This document shows, one piece after another, positions 10,140-20,148 of a stretch of DNA of 64,000 nt (position 1 is its first letter; each line of letters starts with the position of its first letter). The position numbers and the translations under genes were made by a program. The notes below the pieces were generated by a model. It ran no database searches, was not told the DNA's origin, and worked only from the letters and a program-made list of their open reading frames with translations. The stretch is from a virus. Where the stretch lies: the IMG/VR virus record IMGVR_UViG_3300042450_000503, positions 1 through 64,000 of that record; one strand, written 5' to 3'.

Positions 10140-10853
10140 TTAGCTTTTTGAATTAATGGTTTCTGCTTGCACTTGTTGCGCTGCAACTTGTACAATTTGA
10201 GGATCATTAATAACAATTCCTGAATAAAGTAATATTCTTGTTATTAAATTAGTTTGTTCGCTAGGATGCAACTCGAAGTCTTGAGAGCCAACCGGAGTAT
10301 ACATATATTGATAAGTAGGCGCTGTTGCCGTAAAATTCCATTTTGGATCAGCGGGTTTATGTATATAAGTACAAGATATTCCTGAAGTTATGGTTGTTGG
10401 GTATACTTTAATTATTGAATTTTTATATGTATATACCGGCCAATAATTTGAAGGTTTAGTTATTGGGGATAAATTTAGTTCTAATAGCTCATTTGGTTGA
10501 ACGTATTGGACTTCTTTATCATCATTATATATTACTGTTCCCAACTTATAAAAGTTCGTTACAGGAGGCGAATTAAGTGCCCCTGGAATATTAAATCCAC
10601 CAGTTGTAGGTAGACAAGTTCCATCTGTTTGAAAAATAGCAATTTTTTGTTGTAGATTTTTTATACGATCACTGTATTCGGTATCATTATCTGGTACTCG
10701 AACCTGTTGATTCAAATCTTCAAAATATTCATTAAATATTTCTAATTGAACTTGCGTTGCGGTTTTATTAAATTCATCAGGAGTTAAATAGCCTCTTTGT
10801 TCCTTATTAATTATTAATAAAACAGTTCTATAAACCGTGTCTACATTTACCAT
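10140..10853 (-). CDS. Connector / ring-like structural protein
   Basis: 237 aa. The N-terminal helical region (LLIINKEQRGYLTPDEFNKT, then QVQLEIFNEYFEDLN) is followed by a beta-rich part and a C-terminal helix (ALITRIL-type, AAQQVQAETINSKS end). The EQRGYLTPDEFN segment recurs in small head-tail connector proteins of Bacteroidota phages as far as I recall. It begins 77 bp after the stop of the 255-aa gene and is followed closely by the adaptor gene. Confidence 0.5.
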   Translation of the reverse strand: MVNVDTVYRTVLLIINKEQRGYLTPDEFNKTATQVQLEIFNEYFEDLNQQVRVPDNDTEYSDRIKNLQQKIAIFQTDGTCLPTTGGFNIPGALNSPPVTNFYKLGTVIYNDDKEVQYVQPNELLELNLSPITKPSNYWPVYTYKNSIIKVYPTTITSGISCTYIHKPADPKWNFTATAPTYQYMYTPVGSQDFELHPSEQTNLITRILLYSGIVINDPQIVQVAAQQVQAETINSKS

Positions 10854-10876
10854 TTGTTATATTTATTATAATATTT

Positions 10877-10912
10877 AGGCAGATACTGTACAAATATGCA
10901 CAATATCTACCT
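10877..10912 (-). promoter_or_regulatory. Intergenic hairpin upstream of the connector gene
   Basis: AGGCAGATA and TATCTACCT form a near-perfect inverted repeat around an 18-nt AT-rich loop, between the stop of the 255-aa gene and the ATG of the connector gene. There is no clear U-tract on the minus strand, so it could be a processing or regulatory hairpin rather than a terminator. Confidence 0.35.
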
Positions 10913-10930
10913 ATATATTAGTATTACGTA

Positions 10931-11698
10931 TTATTTTATTTTTTTCTCTATAGACTTGAAAACTTCTATACCTTCGTCAGTCTTAAAGAATGCAGCCATT
11001 GCTGAGTATGGATTTTCATCAAATGGAATAGTCATTAATTTTTTATTATTTGACGCCCAATTAAATGTTCTTTGGTCTTGTGATAAAGTCATAATGCCTA
11101 ATTCAACTGCTCTGATAGCAAGGTTTCTAAGCTGTACGTTTTCATCATTTGCTAATTCAATAAACAAAGAAGGATTATTTCTTGCGAATAAAAGCAAGTC
11201 TCTTCTAATTTCTTTTGAACTCATTTCCGACACTTTAGAACCAATTTCCACTCTAAGTATTGCTTCTGCTTGATCAACCTCAATTGCCATTGCGGCATTT
11301 AAAGCTTCAACTTGTAATTCTAAAATATCTAATTCATCTTCTGCAACTTCTATAGCGTCAAATTCTGCGTAAAGTTTATTGCGTAAAGGATGATATAAAG
11401 ATAATAATTTTTGTAAATTTTGTTTTTCTTTTGAAACTCTTAAATCGCCGTTTTCAAAAGTAATATGCCCTATTGTTGCCTCTCCTTTTTGTTCATCTAC
11501 AAAACAAGAGTCTTGATTGGTTGCATATCTAATTTCTTTTTGCTTCTTTGAATCTTCATCAAAATATAATAAAGCATGTTTTTTTGTGTGCTTACTAGGT
11601 ATCGTAAGTGTTAAAGGAGTTTCGTCTCCTTTTAAATAATAAATTCTGTCTTTAACTTCCCATGTAATTTCAACGGGTTTTTTTACTTGTTTTTCCAT
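10931..11698 (-). CDS. Conserved phage protein downstream of the capsid gene, unknown
   Basis: 255 aa. The N-terminus is beta-rich (VEITWEVKDRIYYLKGDETP), the middle is a long acidic helix (about 105-160, ending AILRVEIGSKVSEM) and the C-terminus is globular and helical (PFDENPYSAMAAFFKTDEG). It lies between the major capsid gene and the connector gene. A head-completion or capsid-associated role is possible from position, but I do not recognise the family. Confidence 0.6.
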   Translation of the reverse strand: MEKQVKKPVEITWEVKDRIYYLKGDETPLTLTIPSKHTKKHALLYFDEDSKKQKEIRYATNQDSCFVDEQKGEATIGHITFENGDLRVSKEKQNLQKLLSLYHPLRNKLYAEFDAIEVAEDELDILELQVEALNAAMAIEVDQAEAILRVEIGSKVSEMSSKEIRRDLLLFARNNPSLFIELANDENVQLRNLAIRAVELGIMTLSQDQRTFNWASNNKKLMTIPFDENPYSAMAAFFKTDEGIEVFKSIEKKIK

Positions 11699-11740
11699 AA
11701 TATAATATAATTTAATAATTTTTTTTAAAAGAGTAGTGTC

Positions 11741-11765
11741 TACCCCCGCACTTTCAGCGAGGGTA
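11741..11765 (-). terminator. Hairpin after the capsid gene (possible partial terminator)
   Basis: TACCC/GGGTA with inner CGC/GCG pairs around a 7-nt loop lies just past the major capsid stop. On the minus strand it is followed by only a short T run and then A-rich sequence, so it may attenuate rather than stop transcription or may stabilise the capsid mRNA 3' end. Confidence 0.4.
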
Positions 11766-11785
11766 AACCTACTATGTAACTAATA

Positions 11786-13243
11786 TTAGATACCTTTGAA
11801 CAATACAAAGTTATTAGCCGCTTGAGTAACTAAACATCTTTCAGACAAGAAGTTTACCTCCATTGCATCAAGAGTAGAAGTTTGTGCTCCACCAGCAGAT
11901 CCAGTTAACCAAGATTTCATTCTTCTATCGTCAGCTTGAGAAGCTCTATAACGAACGTGTAAGAAAGGTCTACGGATATTTGTACCTAATTGTTGATCGT
12001 AAACTGTAGTAGTTCCAGCAGGAATTAATACACCTTCGATTGAATTGATACCAACAATACCTCCACGAGTAGAAGCGTCATTTAAGTATTTCCAGTCAGT
12101 TTTATAGAAATCGTAAGATCCTCTACGGAAACCAGAGAAACCTAAGTTCAATGCCATCTCTTCAGAATTTTCAAACAATCCGTAAGCAACTCCACCAGCA
12201 GCGCCAGAAGATAATGCAGCAAGCATATCATCAAAATCTAAAGCAGTTTGTCTTTGTAAGAACAACATGTTTTCTTCAATAGCTCCTTGAGTATCTAAGT
12301 TTTTAAGGATTTGATCAAATGCATCTAATCCACCAGCAGCAGTAAATCCTACTTCTACATTTCCTCTTGCTTTAATAGCGGCAAAAAGACCTTGAGTTCC
12401 AGGTAATTGAGAAGCTTGATAAGCTCCAGCTCCAGTAGCTAAGTTCAATTCACCCTCTACCATAGACATTTCTAAGTAATCTTCAAAACGTAATCTTGTT
12501 TCAGATTCAGCTTTTAAGAACCATAAGAAACCACCGGTTCCATCTTCAGTAGCAACTTCAACCCACCCAATTTGAGCCATATCAGATCCGTTGATAACGT
12601 ATTGATTTCTGATAATAACAGGAGAGTTTGAGTACTGAGTAAGAACAGGATTAACACTATTTCTAGCAGCAGAGTTACCAGCACCAGTTCCAATAGTTGT
12701 TCCTTTAGTATAGTCAGAACCATAAACAAACACTTTCAATCCGCTAGCAGCGAATCCTTGAGTTGTAAGAGAAGTTCCTTTGTAAAGTTGTACAGAGAAA
12801 CTACCAGCAGTACCTACACCTACAGTTGAAGCTGTAACAATACCTTTTGCTTCTAAACCATTTACAGGGTCTAAAATTACAACGGTATCATTAATAGATA
12901 TAACGTTTGTAGGGCTTCCAGTTGCACTTAAAGTGATTGTACTAGGATTAACTCCAGTACCACCATTTGCTTGAGTACATCCAACGTAAGCAATGTGTAA
13001 TCTGTTTTGTTCAGACCAAATAACTTGATCAGAAGACATTGGCATTTCAGCGCCAACCATTCTTAAAAATCCTGCTAATGTTCTGTTACCGTAGCGTTCT
13101 ACTTCAGCTTCATAAATTTCAGGTAAATATTGTTGTGCAAAGTCGTTCCCTGCACCCGTGTTGAACTGTAAATAGTTTGTGTTCAACAATTGTTGCACTT
13201 GCGAAGGTATAATACTTCCAAATGTAGGCGTTAATGTTGCCAT
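11786..13243 (-). CDS. Major capsid protein
   Basis: 485 aa. The layout fits an HK97-fold capsid protein: an N-terminal arm (about 1-60), a long extended region, the helix LRFEDYLEMSMVEGELNLAT, the segment ENMLFLQRQTALDFDDML, and a C-terminal region with HVRYRASQADDRRMKSWL. It follows the scaffold-like gene by 17 bp and the portal gene before that, the standard head-gene order. It has a GC-richer, more regular codon choice than its neighbours, as expected for the most expressed late gene. Followed by a hairpin at 11741-11765. Confidence 0.9.
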   Translation of the reverse strand: MATLTPTFGSIIPSQVQQLLNTNYLQFNTGAGNDFAQQYLPEIYEAEVERYGNRTLAGFLRMVGAEMPMSSDQVIWSEQNRLHIAYVGCTQANGGTGVNPSTITLSATGSPTNVISINDTVVILDPVNGLEAKGIVTASTVGVGTAGSFSVQLYKGTSLTTQGFAASGLKVFVYGSDYTKGTTIGTGAGNSAARNSVNPVLTQYSNSPVIIRNQYVINGSDMAQIGWVEVATEDGTGGFLWFLKAESETRLRFEDYLEMSMVEGELNLATGAGAYQASQLPGTQGLFAAIKARGNVEVGFTAAGGLDAFDQILKNLDTQGAIEENMLFLQRQTALDFDDMLAALSSGAAGGVAYGLFENSEEMALNLGFSGFRRGSYDFYKTDWKYLNDASTRGGIVGINSIEGVLIPAGTTTVYDQQLGTNIRRPFLHVRYRASQADDRRMKSWLTGSAGGAQTSTLDAMEVNFLSERCLVTQAANNFVLFKGI

Positions 13244-13260
13244 AATGTTGTGGGTTTAAT

Positions 13261-14433
13261 TTAAAATTTTTTTGTTTGTATTTTTAATTTTGCTGAATCC
13301 CATCCACTAACCGATTTTATTTTAAGCCCGCCAACAAAAGTATTAGACGCTTGTCTAGGCACTCCTACGCTTGGGTTTTTAGAATTGGTGATTACCTCTT
13401 TAACGGCATCAGCTTTTCCTTGTTCATAAAAATGGCTAGCAATTTTATCAGAATTCATTGCGGTGTACAAAGCTTTATGGTAACCCGGCGCATCTGTTAC
13501 ATTCCCTTCTTTGTCAAGAAACTTTCCGACAAAGGATTGTATATTTGATTGGGTTTCCGCAACTTGAGTTGGATTTTGAACATTATATCTAAACTTTTTT
13601 TCGCCTAAGTTAAATTCAAAACCTTTGAATTCATTGCTAAAAAGATTAGATGTTTGTTTTTTAAACATCTCTTGTTGCTGAGCTACTTTGTTTTGCTCGT
13701 TATTATATCGATTAAAAAAATCGGTTGCCTTTTGTTGCTCGTTATTAATAGTTGGACGAGATTTAATTTCAGCATAATATTTAGCTTTTGTATCGTCTAA
13801 ATATTTTTTAGCTTTTGACACTTCTTCTTTAAATGCCAATTTTTTTAATTTAATTTCACGTTCCTCGTCAATATCTTCATCATAATAAAATCTATCTTCT
13901 AATAAGAAATCAATCTCTTCATTATCTAAATGAGGTTTTGTGCTTTTATAATATTCTTTTAATAAAGTATTATTGTTTACATTTGAATAGTCTGCATTAA
14001 GTCTAACGTAGTCTTCAACCGTTCCTCCAGTTTCTTCCATAAAAGACACAAGTTTCTCGATGTTTTCTGGTAAAGCTTTCCCGGTATTTATTTGCTCGGC
14101 TGCATGGTATTCTAATTCTTTAGCAACTTCCTTTGTTTCTTCTTTTATTTCTTCTTCTGAAATTTCTTGAATAACATTTTCAAAGGACCCTTCGTTTCCT
14201 TGCTCCACTTTTGGCAATTCCACTGCGGGCTGTTCTGTGCGTAGCACGCCTTCATTTGGGCTTTGTTCTTGAACGGCATCTGGTGTTTCTTTAGGGATTA
14301 CTACTTTTATTGGCTCTTCGCCAATTGGTGGAAAATTAACTTTAATAGGTTCGTTTTCGCTTAGCATTTTTTTCATTGAAGGTTTTCTAGCTTTCACTTT
14401 AAATTCCCCCTCTTGTTTTTCTTGTTGTGACAT
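13261..14433 (-). CDS. Capsid scaffolding protein (inferred)
   Basis: 390 aa, highly charged and mostly helical. The N-terminal 110 residues are rich in Glu and Pro and low in complexity; the middle (about 170-260) is a long Lys/Glu/Gln coiled coil; the C-terminus is small and basic (LKIKSVSGWDSAKLKIQTKKF in part). Charged helical proteins between portal and capsid genes are typical scaffolds. No protease motif is visible, so whether it is cleaved or simply released cannot be told. Confidence 0.7.
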   Translation of the reverse strand: MSQQEKQEGEFKVKARKPSMKKMLSENEPIKVNFPPIGEEPIKVVIPKETPDAVQEQSPNEGVLRTEQPAVELPKVEQGNEGSFENVIQEISEEEIKEETKEVAKELEYHAAEQINTGKALPENIEKLVSFMEETGGTVEDYVRLNADYSNVNNNTLLKEYYKSTKPHLDNEEIDFLLEDRFYYDEDIDEEREIKLKKLAFKEEVSKAKKYLDDTKAKYYAEIKSRPTINNEQQKATDFFNRYNNEQNKVAQQQEMFKKQTSNLFSNEFKGFEFNLGEKKFRYNVQNPTQVAETQSNIQSFVGKFLDKEGNVTDAPGYHKALYTAMNSDKIASHFYEQGKADAVKEVITNSKNPSVGVPRQASNTFVGGLKIKSVSGWDSAKLKIQTKKF

Positions 14434-14467
14434 AATATGATAATATAAAATTGGTTAATAATATTCT

Positions 14468-16873
14468 TTACATTCCGAAAGGATTGCCATTTCCGCCACC
14501 TAGAGCGTCATTGCCTGATTCAAAGTCTTTTGGAAATGAATCATTTTTCCTTTGGTTTATTAATTCTGATTGTTGAGTGGCTTGTATTTTTGTTCTGTCG
14601 TCTTTTCTATTCTCTAATTGCGTCCACTTATTAGTTTCAGCTTGTGTTTTTAATTGAGCAAGTTGCATATCATATTGAAATGCTTCTGCTAATAATTGTT
14701 TTTTGATTTCGGCTTCTACCTGTAATCGTTGTATTTCAAATTGAGACTTAGCTTGCTCAAGGTTAACAGCTTCTTGAGTTAATGCTTGTTGTTTTTGAAC
14801 TTCAAACATTGCTGCTTTTTCCGCGCTTTCTGAATTTGCTTGCGCTTGCGCTTGTATATTTGCTAACTGTTGTTGTTGAGCTGCTTCTAATTTCTTTTTT
14901 CTTTTTAATTTTAATAATTGATTAGCTAATTTAAGATTTTTAATTTGTCTAATATCTATTGCGTCTTCTAAATCAATTCCGCCACCTTGTAATGAAATCT
15001 GAATGTTCGCTTCTAATTGCGCTTTTTCTTCTTCATCAGGTTCAATTTCTAAATAAATTCCAAAATCATGTAAATTTAATTTATCAATTTCTTTTAAAGT
15101 TTCTACATTATAAGTTGATATACTTTGTTTTAAAGAATTTTTTGTTAGCGGATATTCTAAACAATCCGCAATTCTTAAGGATATATTTTCACATGTTCTT
15201 ACCGTTAAATATAAACTAGCGTCTTTTATATGTCTTGTAGCTACATTAGATGCGTTAGCTGCTATTTTTTGTAATCCTACTAAAGCGTTTGAATCTGGTT
15301 TGCTGCCATCAACCGCTTCGTTTAATCCGGTGACATCTCTAATCATCTGTAAATAATACTGATAAGTTTGTATTAAACTTTGTATTTTACCTTGACCACT
15401 TGATGTCGTTAGTTCTTGGATCGGCACCTTTGCTCTATTCATATCTCCATCCTGAGTTAGAGATCTACCTACAATACTACCTGTTTGAAAGTACATATTT
15501 AATGCTTCAGCTGGATTGTAATTTGTGCCATTGCCTAAATCAACTTCCGCTAAACCATCAACATCTAAAAATACACCGTCAGGAACTAATCTTGACATTA
15601 CTTGTTGTAATTTTAAATGGGTTAATTGTATCATATCTGCAAATGAAATACATTTACTAACAATAGAATCAATTCTACCTTTATACATTCTTGGGGCTAC
15701 AATGTTATAATTCATTTTAACTTTTGTAGTATCCGCATATGGGCGTGTCATGTTTTCTGACAATTGCCATTCTAACATAGTATTTGTGCCAACAACTTTT
15801 GCTCCTGTGTATAGCACCTCTATACTTCTAGAAACTCTTTCAAAATTATCGCTAGTAGGTGGATTAAATGAATCTGTTTTTTCAATAACTTTTTCTAATC
15901 CATTTTCTCCGTATTTTATTTTAAATACTTGGTTTACATACGTCTTATATTCAAAATATAATACTTGAACAGTATTTTCATCATAATTCCCCCACCCTTG
16001 AATATATTGTCTATTGCCCGGCATTTGCTGGATTTTATACAATTCATCTTCTGATATATCTGGAAATTGTTTTTTTAATTCTGATAGTGTAATTGCTTTA
16101 ACTTCACCAACATAATATATGTCTTCAAAATTTGGATCTTCAGTATATGAATATATCATATATGCAGGATCCACATAATCTACAACTATTCCTTCTGCTT
16201 GATTAAATGATGTTTTAACCGCCGCAATACCTATCGTTGTTAAATCATAATTTAACCTTTTTCTTGTTAAATCGTATTTATTATTTTTAAGAACACTATT
16301 TATTGCCTCCTCTTCTGCAATCTCAATAGATTGTTTAAAGGATAATTGCATATGTAATTCTAATTCTTCTTTTGTTGTAGGTAGTTCAGCTGCAGGTACA
16401 TTAGACTTTGATATATCAATACCGGTATCTTGCATTGCCGCATTAATTTGTGGTTGCGCGTACATGTCGAATGTTAAAGAAGTAGCGTAATCCGTTCTTT
16501 TCTTTAAGGATTCAGGGTCTTGGGCATACGCCCGAACGTCATAAGTTTTTTGTGAAATACCATTAGCAACTATATCAACAAATTTTGATAAAATAGGAAC
16601 TGGTGTCCAATCCAAGTTTAAATAAGATAAATCACCATTTATAGATAATTCATCTTTATATTTTTGAGCAGATTGTTCTCCTCTAGCATATAATCTTAAT
16701 CTATGAAAATTATTCCAATTTGTTAAATATCTATTACCGTTACCCCTGCCTTGATTAAACCATTCTTGTTCTATAGCACGAGACACTTGTAACCCGTATT
16801 CTTCTGATGCTTTTGTTGCATTATCTACTACTTGACTAGGAAAAGCGCTATTTGTATTTGTATATATATTCAT
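14468..16873 (-). CDS. Portal protein
   Basis: 801 aa. Directly downstream of the large terminase gene (start and stop abut at 16873/16874). The middle contains the segment DVTGLNEAVDGSKPDSN followed by ALVGLQKIAANASNVATRHI (about 545-580), a signature I associate with large portals of Bacteroidota podoviruses. The last roughly 140 residues are Gln/Ala/Lys-rich coiled coil, like the barrel or crown tail of long portals. The protein would form the dodecameric DNA-entry ring. Confidence 0.85.
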   Translation of the reverse strand: MNIYTNTNSAFPSQVVDNATKASEEYGLQVSRAIEQEWFNQGRGNGNRYLTNWNNFHRLRLYARGEQSAQKYKDELSINGDLSYLNLDWTPVPILSKFVDIVANGISQKTYDVRAYAQDPESLKKRTDYATSLTFDMYAQPQINAAMQDTGIDISKSNVPAAELPTTKEELELHMQLSFKQSIEIAEEEAINSVLKNNKYDLTRKRLNYDLTTIGIAAVKTSFNQAEGIVVDYVDPAYMIYSYTEDPNFEDIYYVGEVKAITLSELKKQFPDISEDELYKIQQMPGNRQYIQGWGNYDENTVQVLYFEYKTYVNQVFKIKYGENGLEKVIEKTDSFNPPTSDNFERVSRSIEVLYTGAKVVGTNTMLEWQLSENMTRPYADTTKVKMNYNIVAPRMYKGRIDSIVSKCISFADMIQLTHLKLQQVMSRLVPDGVFLDVDGLAEVDLGNGTNYNPAEALNMYFQTGSIVGRSLTQDGDMNRAKVPIQELTTSSGQGKIQSLIQTYQYYLQMIRDVTGLNEAVDGSKPDSNALVGLQKIAANASNVATRHIKDASLYLTVRTCENISLRIADCLEYPLTKNSLKQSISTYNVETLKEIDKLNLHDFGIYLEIEPDEEEKAQLEANIQISLQGGGIDLEDAIDIRQIKNLKLANQLLKLKRKKKLEAAQQQQLANIQAQAQANSESAEKAAMFEVQKQQALTQEAVNLEQAKSQFEIQRLQVEAEIKKQLLAEAFQYDMQLAQLKTQAETNKWTQLENRKDDRTKIQATQQSELINQRKNDSFPKDFESGNDALGGGNGNPFGM

Positions 16874-19096
16874 TTATTTAATAATTTTTGACGTATTCCC
16901 TTTATTATTATATTTTTTAAAACCTAAAGGCACAGTTATTATCTCTTTTTTATGCATAGGTATATACTTATTCTTATTGCACGCCATTATGGCTAATCCT
17001 GAGCTTATAGAAGCATCGAAATTTGTTCTATTGTTTATATTAAATCTTGCCCAGTCTTCCAAAGTTTCTTGGAAGTACATTGAACCATACCCATTTTCAT
17101 TTAATCCAATGTGATCCTCTATATAAGTCTCAATAGCTGCCGCGTGTGCCTGTATTATATCTTGCGATGAATTGGGTATTCCGCCAATTTCTCTTTCTGT
17201 AATAGATAACTTATTATATATTTTGTCAGGTCTATTCATTGAATATCCCCTATAACCTCTTCTTTTTAAATAATAAAGTAATCTTGGTTTATTGTTTTCT
17301 GCCAGCATTGGCATTCCATAAAATACTAAAGCCATTAAAACATCTTCAAAAAATATTTCTGCTGTCTGTGGTCTAGATATATATTGTAGAAAAAAAGTAT
17401 TAAGAGGAGCTTCGTCCATTGAGAATTTTGTTAATCCATGTAATGCTCCTTTTGAACCTTTACCATCTGTAGTTCCTGATATATCATAACTATCACAACC
17501 AAATGCGCCTAAATGCTCATTGCCAGGAAATTTTCCTCCGTTTTTTAATATTATATTATTTTGTATATTAGGAGATGGTATCCAGGATATTAAAAATCTA
17601 CCATCTTTATTAGGATAAAATACAACTCTAGTGTCTTGTATTCCATTAACCCATTGAAAGTTACCTCTAGTTAAGGCATTGGTATTTCTTAAATCCGCAT
17701 TATAATCTATTTGTTCGTATATTTTTGTAAGATTAAACAAAGATTGTTTTGCTTCATCTCTAAACGCGTGTTGTTCTGTTCTTGGAAATTGTCGGTAATA
17801 TTCGTTTAATCCGTCTGGATCTGACTTTAATCCGTCAACTTCATTTTGCCAATGTTCTATAACTCCGTAATCTATGTCATTACCATCAACCCCTTTTACA
17901 AAGGTTTTTGGAGTATCGAAGACAGGTAAGCCATAAGTATCAATGAATCCCTCGTACGACCATTCCATAGGTATGAACAAACTATATAATCCTGAGCTAG
18001 TCTGGCCATTGCGGTTTCTTTTTGTGACATCTGAATTGTAATAAAGAACTTTAAAATTTTCTCCTCCTTTATCTAAAGCGTTTGAGGTTGAACCCATCAT
18101 ACACTTTCCAATAATTTTGCTCCCCAACCTTAAAGTTGTTTTTGTTACCCTCCAGTTGTTTAGAATGTTGTCCGGTCTTTCCCACTTTCCGCTTTCATCG
18201 TGTACTAATATTTTTAACTTTTCACCATCATAGGAATTATCTCCAGTATTCTTCCAGTCAATTGTAGTATCAAGACCGTCAAGTTCTTCTAATTTTTCAT
18301 TAGCGTCTAACTTTCTTCTTGTTAATTTTGAAGCTGGAATTCTATATGCTAATTCTGTTTTAGGTCTATCCATACCATCTTGGATAGGTTTAAAAAAGAA
18401 TGGGTAATTAACTGAAATTGGCACTACCTTATCGGTAAACATCTTTTTTGCATCTGCTCCAGATTTTGATAATATACCAAATCTTGAATCACTTGATATT
18501 GTAGCAATATTAACAAGTTCCGCAGAAGACATAAAAGAAAATCCAGAACGTCTATTTTTTAAATAACACATTCCATAACATCTTGGATCTGCTTTACAAG
18601 CTTCCCAAAATATAAAGAACAATCTATTTGATTCTCTAAAGTCTGGTGCTCCAACGTCAATTTTGCTCCATTGAAGATACATATAATGTGTACCAGTTAT
18701 ATAAGTAGGTTTTCCATTATTATAAAAGAATAATCCTTCTTCCCTATACTTAAATTCATTATCAATGTAATCGTACCATCTTTCTTTAAAAGCGTCCGGG
18801 TGTTTGTTCCAATCAAAAGTATTTTTTATTCTACTTATTTCTTTTGGATAATCCATTTGTTCCCAGTGCTGCTCCTCTTTTAACTTAGATCTTGAATATG
18901 GATTTTCGCTTAAAGGTAATGCTATTTTTAAATTCTGGATTTCATATATTTCACCAATCTTTCCAGTCTTACTAATAACAACCATATCATGAGTCTTATC
19001 GTAGCCATATTTCCATTTATTTAAACGGTTGTTCTGCCGTATAACACTTGACTTTACATAGTCAGGTACTATTTTGTATAATGATTGCTCGTACAT
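16874..19096 (-). CDS. Terminase large subunit
   Basis: 740 aa DNA-packaging motor. The ATPase part shows an adenine-motif and Walker-A region around 178-191 (YLKNRRSGFSFMSS), a degenerate P-loop lacking the usual GK[ST], and a clear Walker B with catalytic Glu, ILVHDESG at 296-303. The C-terminal nuclease half contains HLGAFGCDSYDISG (acidic metal ligand Asp) and later acidic residues. It overlaps the 91-aa gene upstream by one base and runs straight into the portal gene. Confidence 0.9.
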   Translation of the reverse strand: MYEQSLYKIVPDYVKSSVIRQNNRLNKWKYGYDKTHDMVVISKTGKIGEIYEIQNLKIALPLSENPYSRSKLKEEQHWEQMDYPKEISRIKNTFDWNKHPDAFKERWYDYIDNEFKYREEGLFFYNNGKPTYITGTHYMYLQWSKIDVGAPDFRESNRLFFIFWEACKADPRCYGMCYLKNRRSGFSFMSSAELVNIATISSDSRFGILSKSGADAKKMFTDKVVPISVNYPFFFKPIQDGMDRPKTELAYRIPASKLTRRKLDANEKLEELDGLDTTIDWKNTGDNSYDGEKLKILVHDESGKWERPDNILNNWRVTKTTLRLGSKIIGKCMMGSTSNALDKGGENFKVLYYNSDVTKRNRNGQTSSGLYSLFIPMEWSYEGFIDTYGLPVFDTPKTFVKGVDGNDIDYGVIEHWQNEVDGLKSDPDGLNEYYRQFPRTEQHAFRDEAKQSLFNLTKIYEQIDYNADLRNTNALTRGNFQWVNGIQDTRVVFYPNKDGRFLISWIPSPNIQNNIILKNGGKFPGNEHLGAFGCDSYDISGTTDGKGSKGALHGLTKFSMDEAPLNTFFLQYISRPQTAEIFFEDVLMALVFYGMPMLAENNKPRLLYYLKRRGYRGYSMNRPDKIYNKLSITEREIGGIPNSSQDIIQAHAAAIETYIEDHIGLNENGYGSMYFQETLEDWARFNINNRTNFDASISSGLAIMACNKNKYIPMHKKEIITVPLGFKKYNNKGNTSKIIK

Positions 19097-19371
19097 TACT
19101 TAGATCTTCCTTCTGCAAATCCTTTAAAAACAGCTGTTGTAGATTCTTTTTCAGATTCGTTCAACATTTTTTCTTCTTCCTCTATTCTACTTAGAATTTC
19201 AAAAGCATCAAAAATAGCTAACTTTTTAGTAGCAGCAGCGTTTTTTAATTTATCAGCAGATAAATCATCATCGCCATTATCTAATATAGCTTCTTCAGCA
19301 ACCTTGATTAGTTCCAATACTGCTTTGTGCCCAGCTTGGATTATATTCGACTTCGTCTCCTTTATATTCAT
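19096..19371 (-). CDS. Small helical protein before terminase (possible small terminase)
   Basis: 91 aa, almost wholly helical. The core LKNAAATKKLAIFDAFEIL is followed by an acidic helix and a short basic end. Position immediately upstream of the large terminase is where small terminase subunits sit, but no HTH is obvious. Its first 77 bases overlap the 208-aa gene in another frame; no later Met would remove the overlap without losing two-thirds of the protein. Confidence 0.6.
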   Translation of the reverse strand: MNIKETKSNIIQAGHKAVLELIKVAEEAILDNGDDDLSADKLKNAAATKKLAIFDAFEILSRIEEEEKMLNESEKESTTAVFKGFAEGRSK

Positions 19372-19921
19372 ATTTAATTACAATATCATTAGATTTCATA
19401 CAATAAAGTCGCTGTCCATCAATTACGAATTCAAATTCCCCGTTAGGAGTATATCCTACAAGGTCTCCCTCGTTGATTTTAAGCGCTTCTAAGGACTTAT
19501 TTCCGTATTTTAATATACCAATAAGTCTTTGCTCTTTATCAAGCTTTAAATAGTCAATATTTTTTAGAGGTTTTATAAAACATCTATTTCCTATTGCCTT
19601 CCATTCTTTATCATTTTTATATAAATAAATTTGATCAAGATCACAAAAATACAAATTGTCCATAAAGAACGATCTGCTATTTTTTTTAATACCTTTAATG
19701 TCGTAAAATACTCTAAAAACATTATGGTGAATAACTATTAAATCGCCAACTTTTATATCCGTAGAATATGCTAATGGAACTGAAACCACTTCCGCTAAAT
19801 TATTTACAGATTTAAAACTTTCTATTTTGGTATTTAATATTAAACTTTTGCCATTCACTTTAACTTCATTATCGTATCTTTCGCCAACTGGCTTTACAAT
19901 AAAGCTAAATACGCTTTTCAT
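19295..19921 (-). CDS. Two-barrel GroES-like co-chaperonin-type protein
   Basis: 208 aa. Residues 1-100 and 110-200 each read like a GroES barrel: FSFIVKPVGERYDNEVKV then IKVGDLIVIHHNVFR in the first half; CFIKPLKN, NEGDLVGYTPNGEFEF and LYCMKSNDIVIKYEY in the second. These match the GroES pattern of an N-terminal hxVKP strand, a GDxV turn and a terminal DI[VL] strand. A tandem GroES-like protein beside head genes could be a chaperonin cap for capsid folding, like T4 gp31, or a repurposed virion protein. It coexists with an ordinary GroES at 24581. Confidence 0.6.
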   Translation of the reverse strand: MKSVFSFIVKPVGERYDNEVKVNGKSLILNTKIESFKSVNNLAEVVSVPLAYSTDIKVGDLIVIHHNVFRVFYDIKGIKKNSRSFFMDNLYFCDLDQIYLYKNDKEWKAIGNRCFIKPLKNIDYLKLDKEQRLIGILKYGNKSLEALKINEGDLVGYTPNGEFEFVIDGQRLYCMKSNDIVIKYEYKGDEVEYNPSWAQSSIGTNQGC

Positions 19922-20148
19922 TAATATTCTAAATCGTATTCTACAGAGATAGCCATGTTAGAATTAAACTTCTTCCATGGCATTACCTCATCCTCTTTTC
20001 TTATGTATATATTATATGATGAATCTTTATGATCTAACTTAATGTAAGCTATTTCATGACCACCATATACTGTTTGCCCTATTGAATAATGCATTGCTTC
20101 ATTCTTATAGTCAGCACCTATACTTATTTTTCTAATAACAGAATCCAT
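19921..20148 (-). CDS. Small conserved protein, unknown
   Basis: 75 aa, beta-rich, acidic, ending VEYDLEY. Start and stop overlap its neighbours by one base each, so it is translationally coupled between the 92-aa helical protein and the GroES-like protein. Not recognised. Confidence 0.6.
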   Translation of the reverse strand: MDSVIRKISIGADYKNEAMHYSIGQTVYGGHEIAYIKLDHKDSSYNIYIRKEDEVMPWKKFNSNMAISVEYDLEY

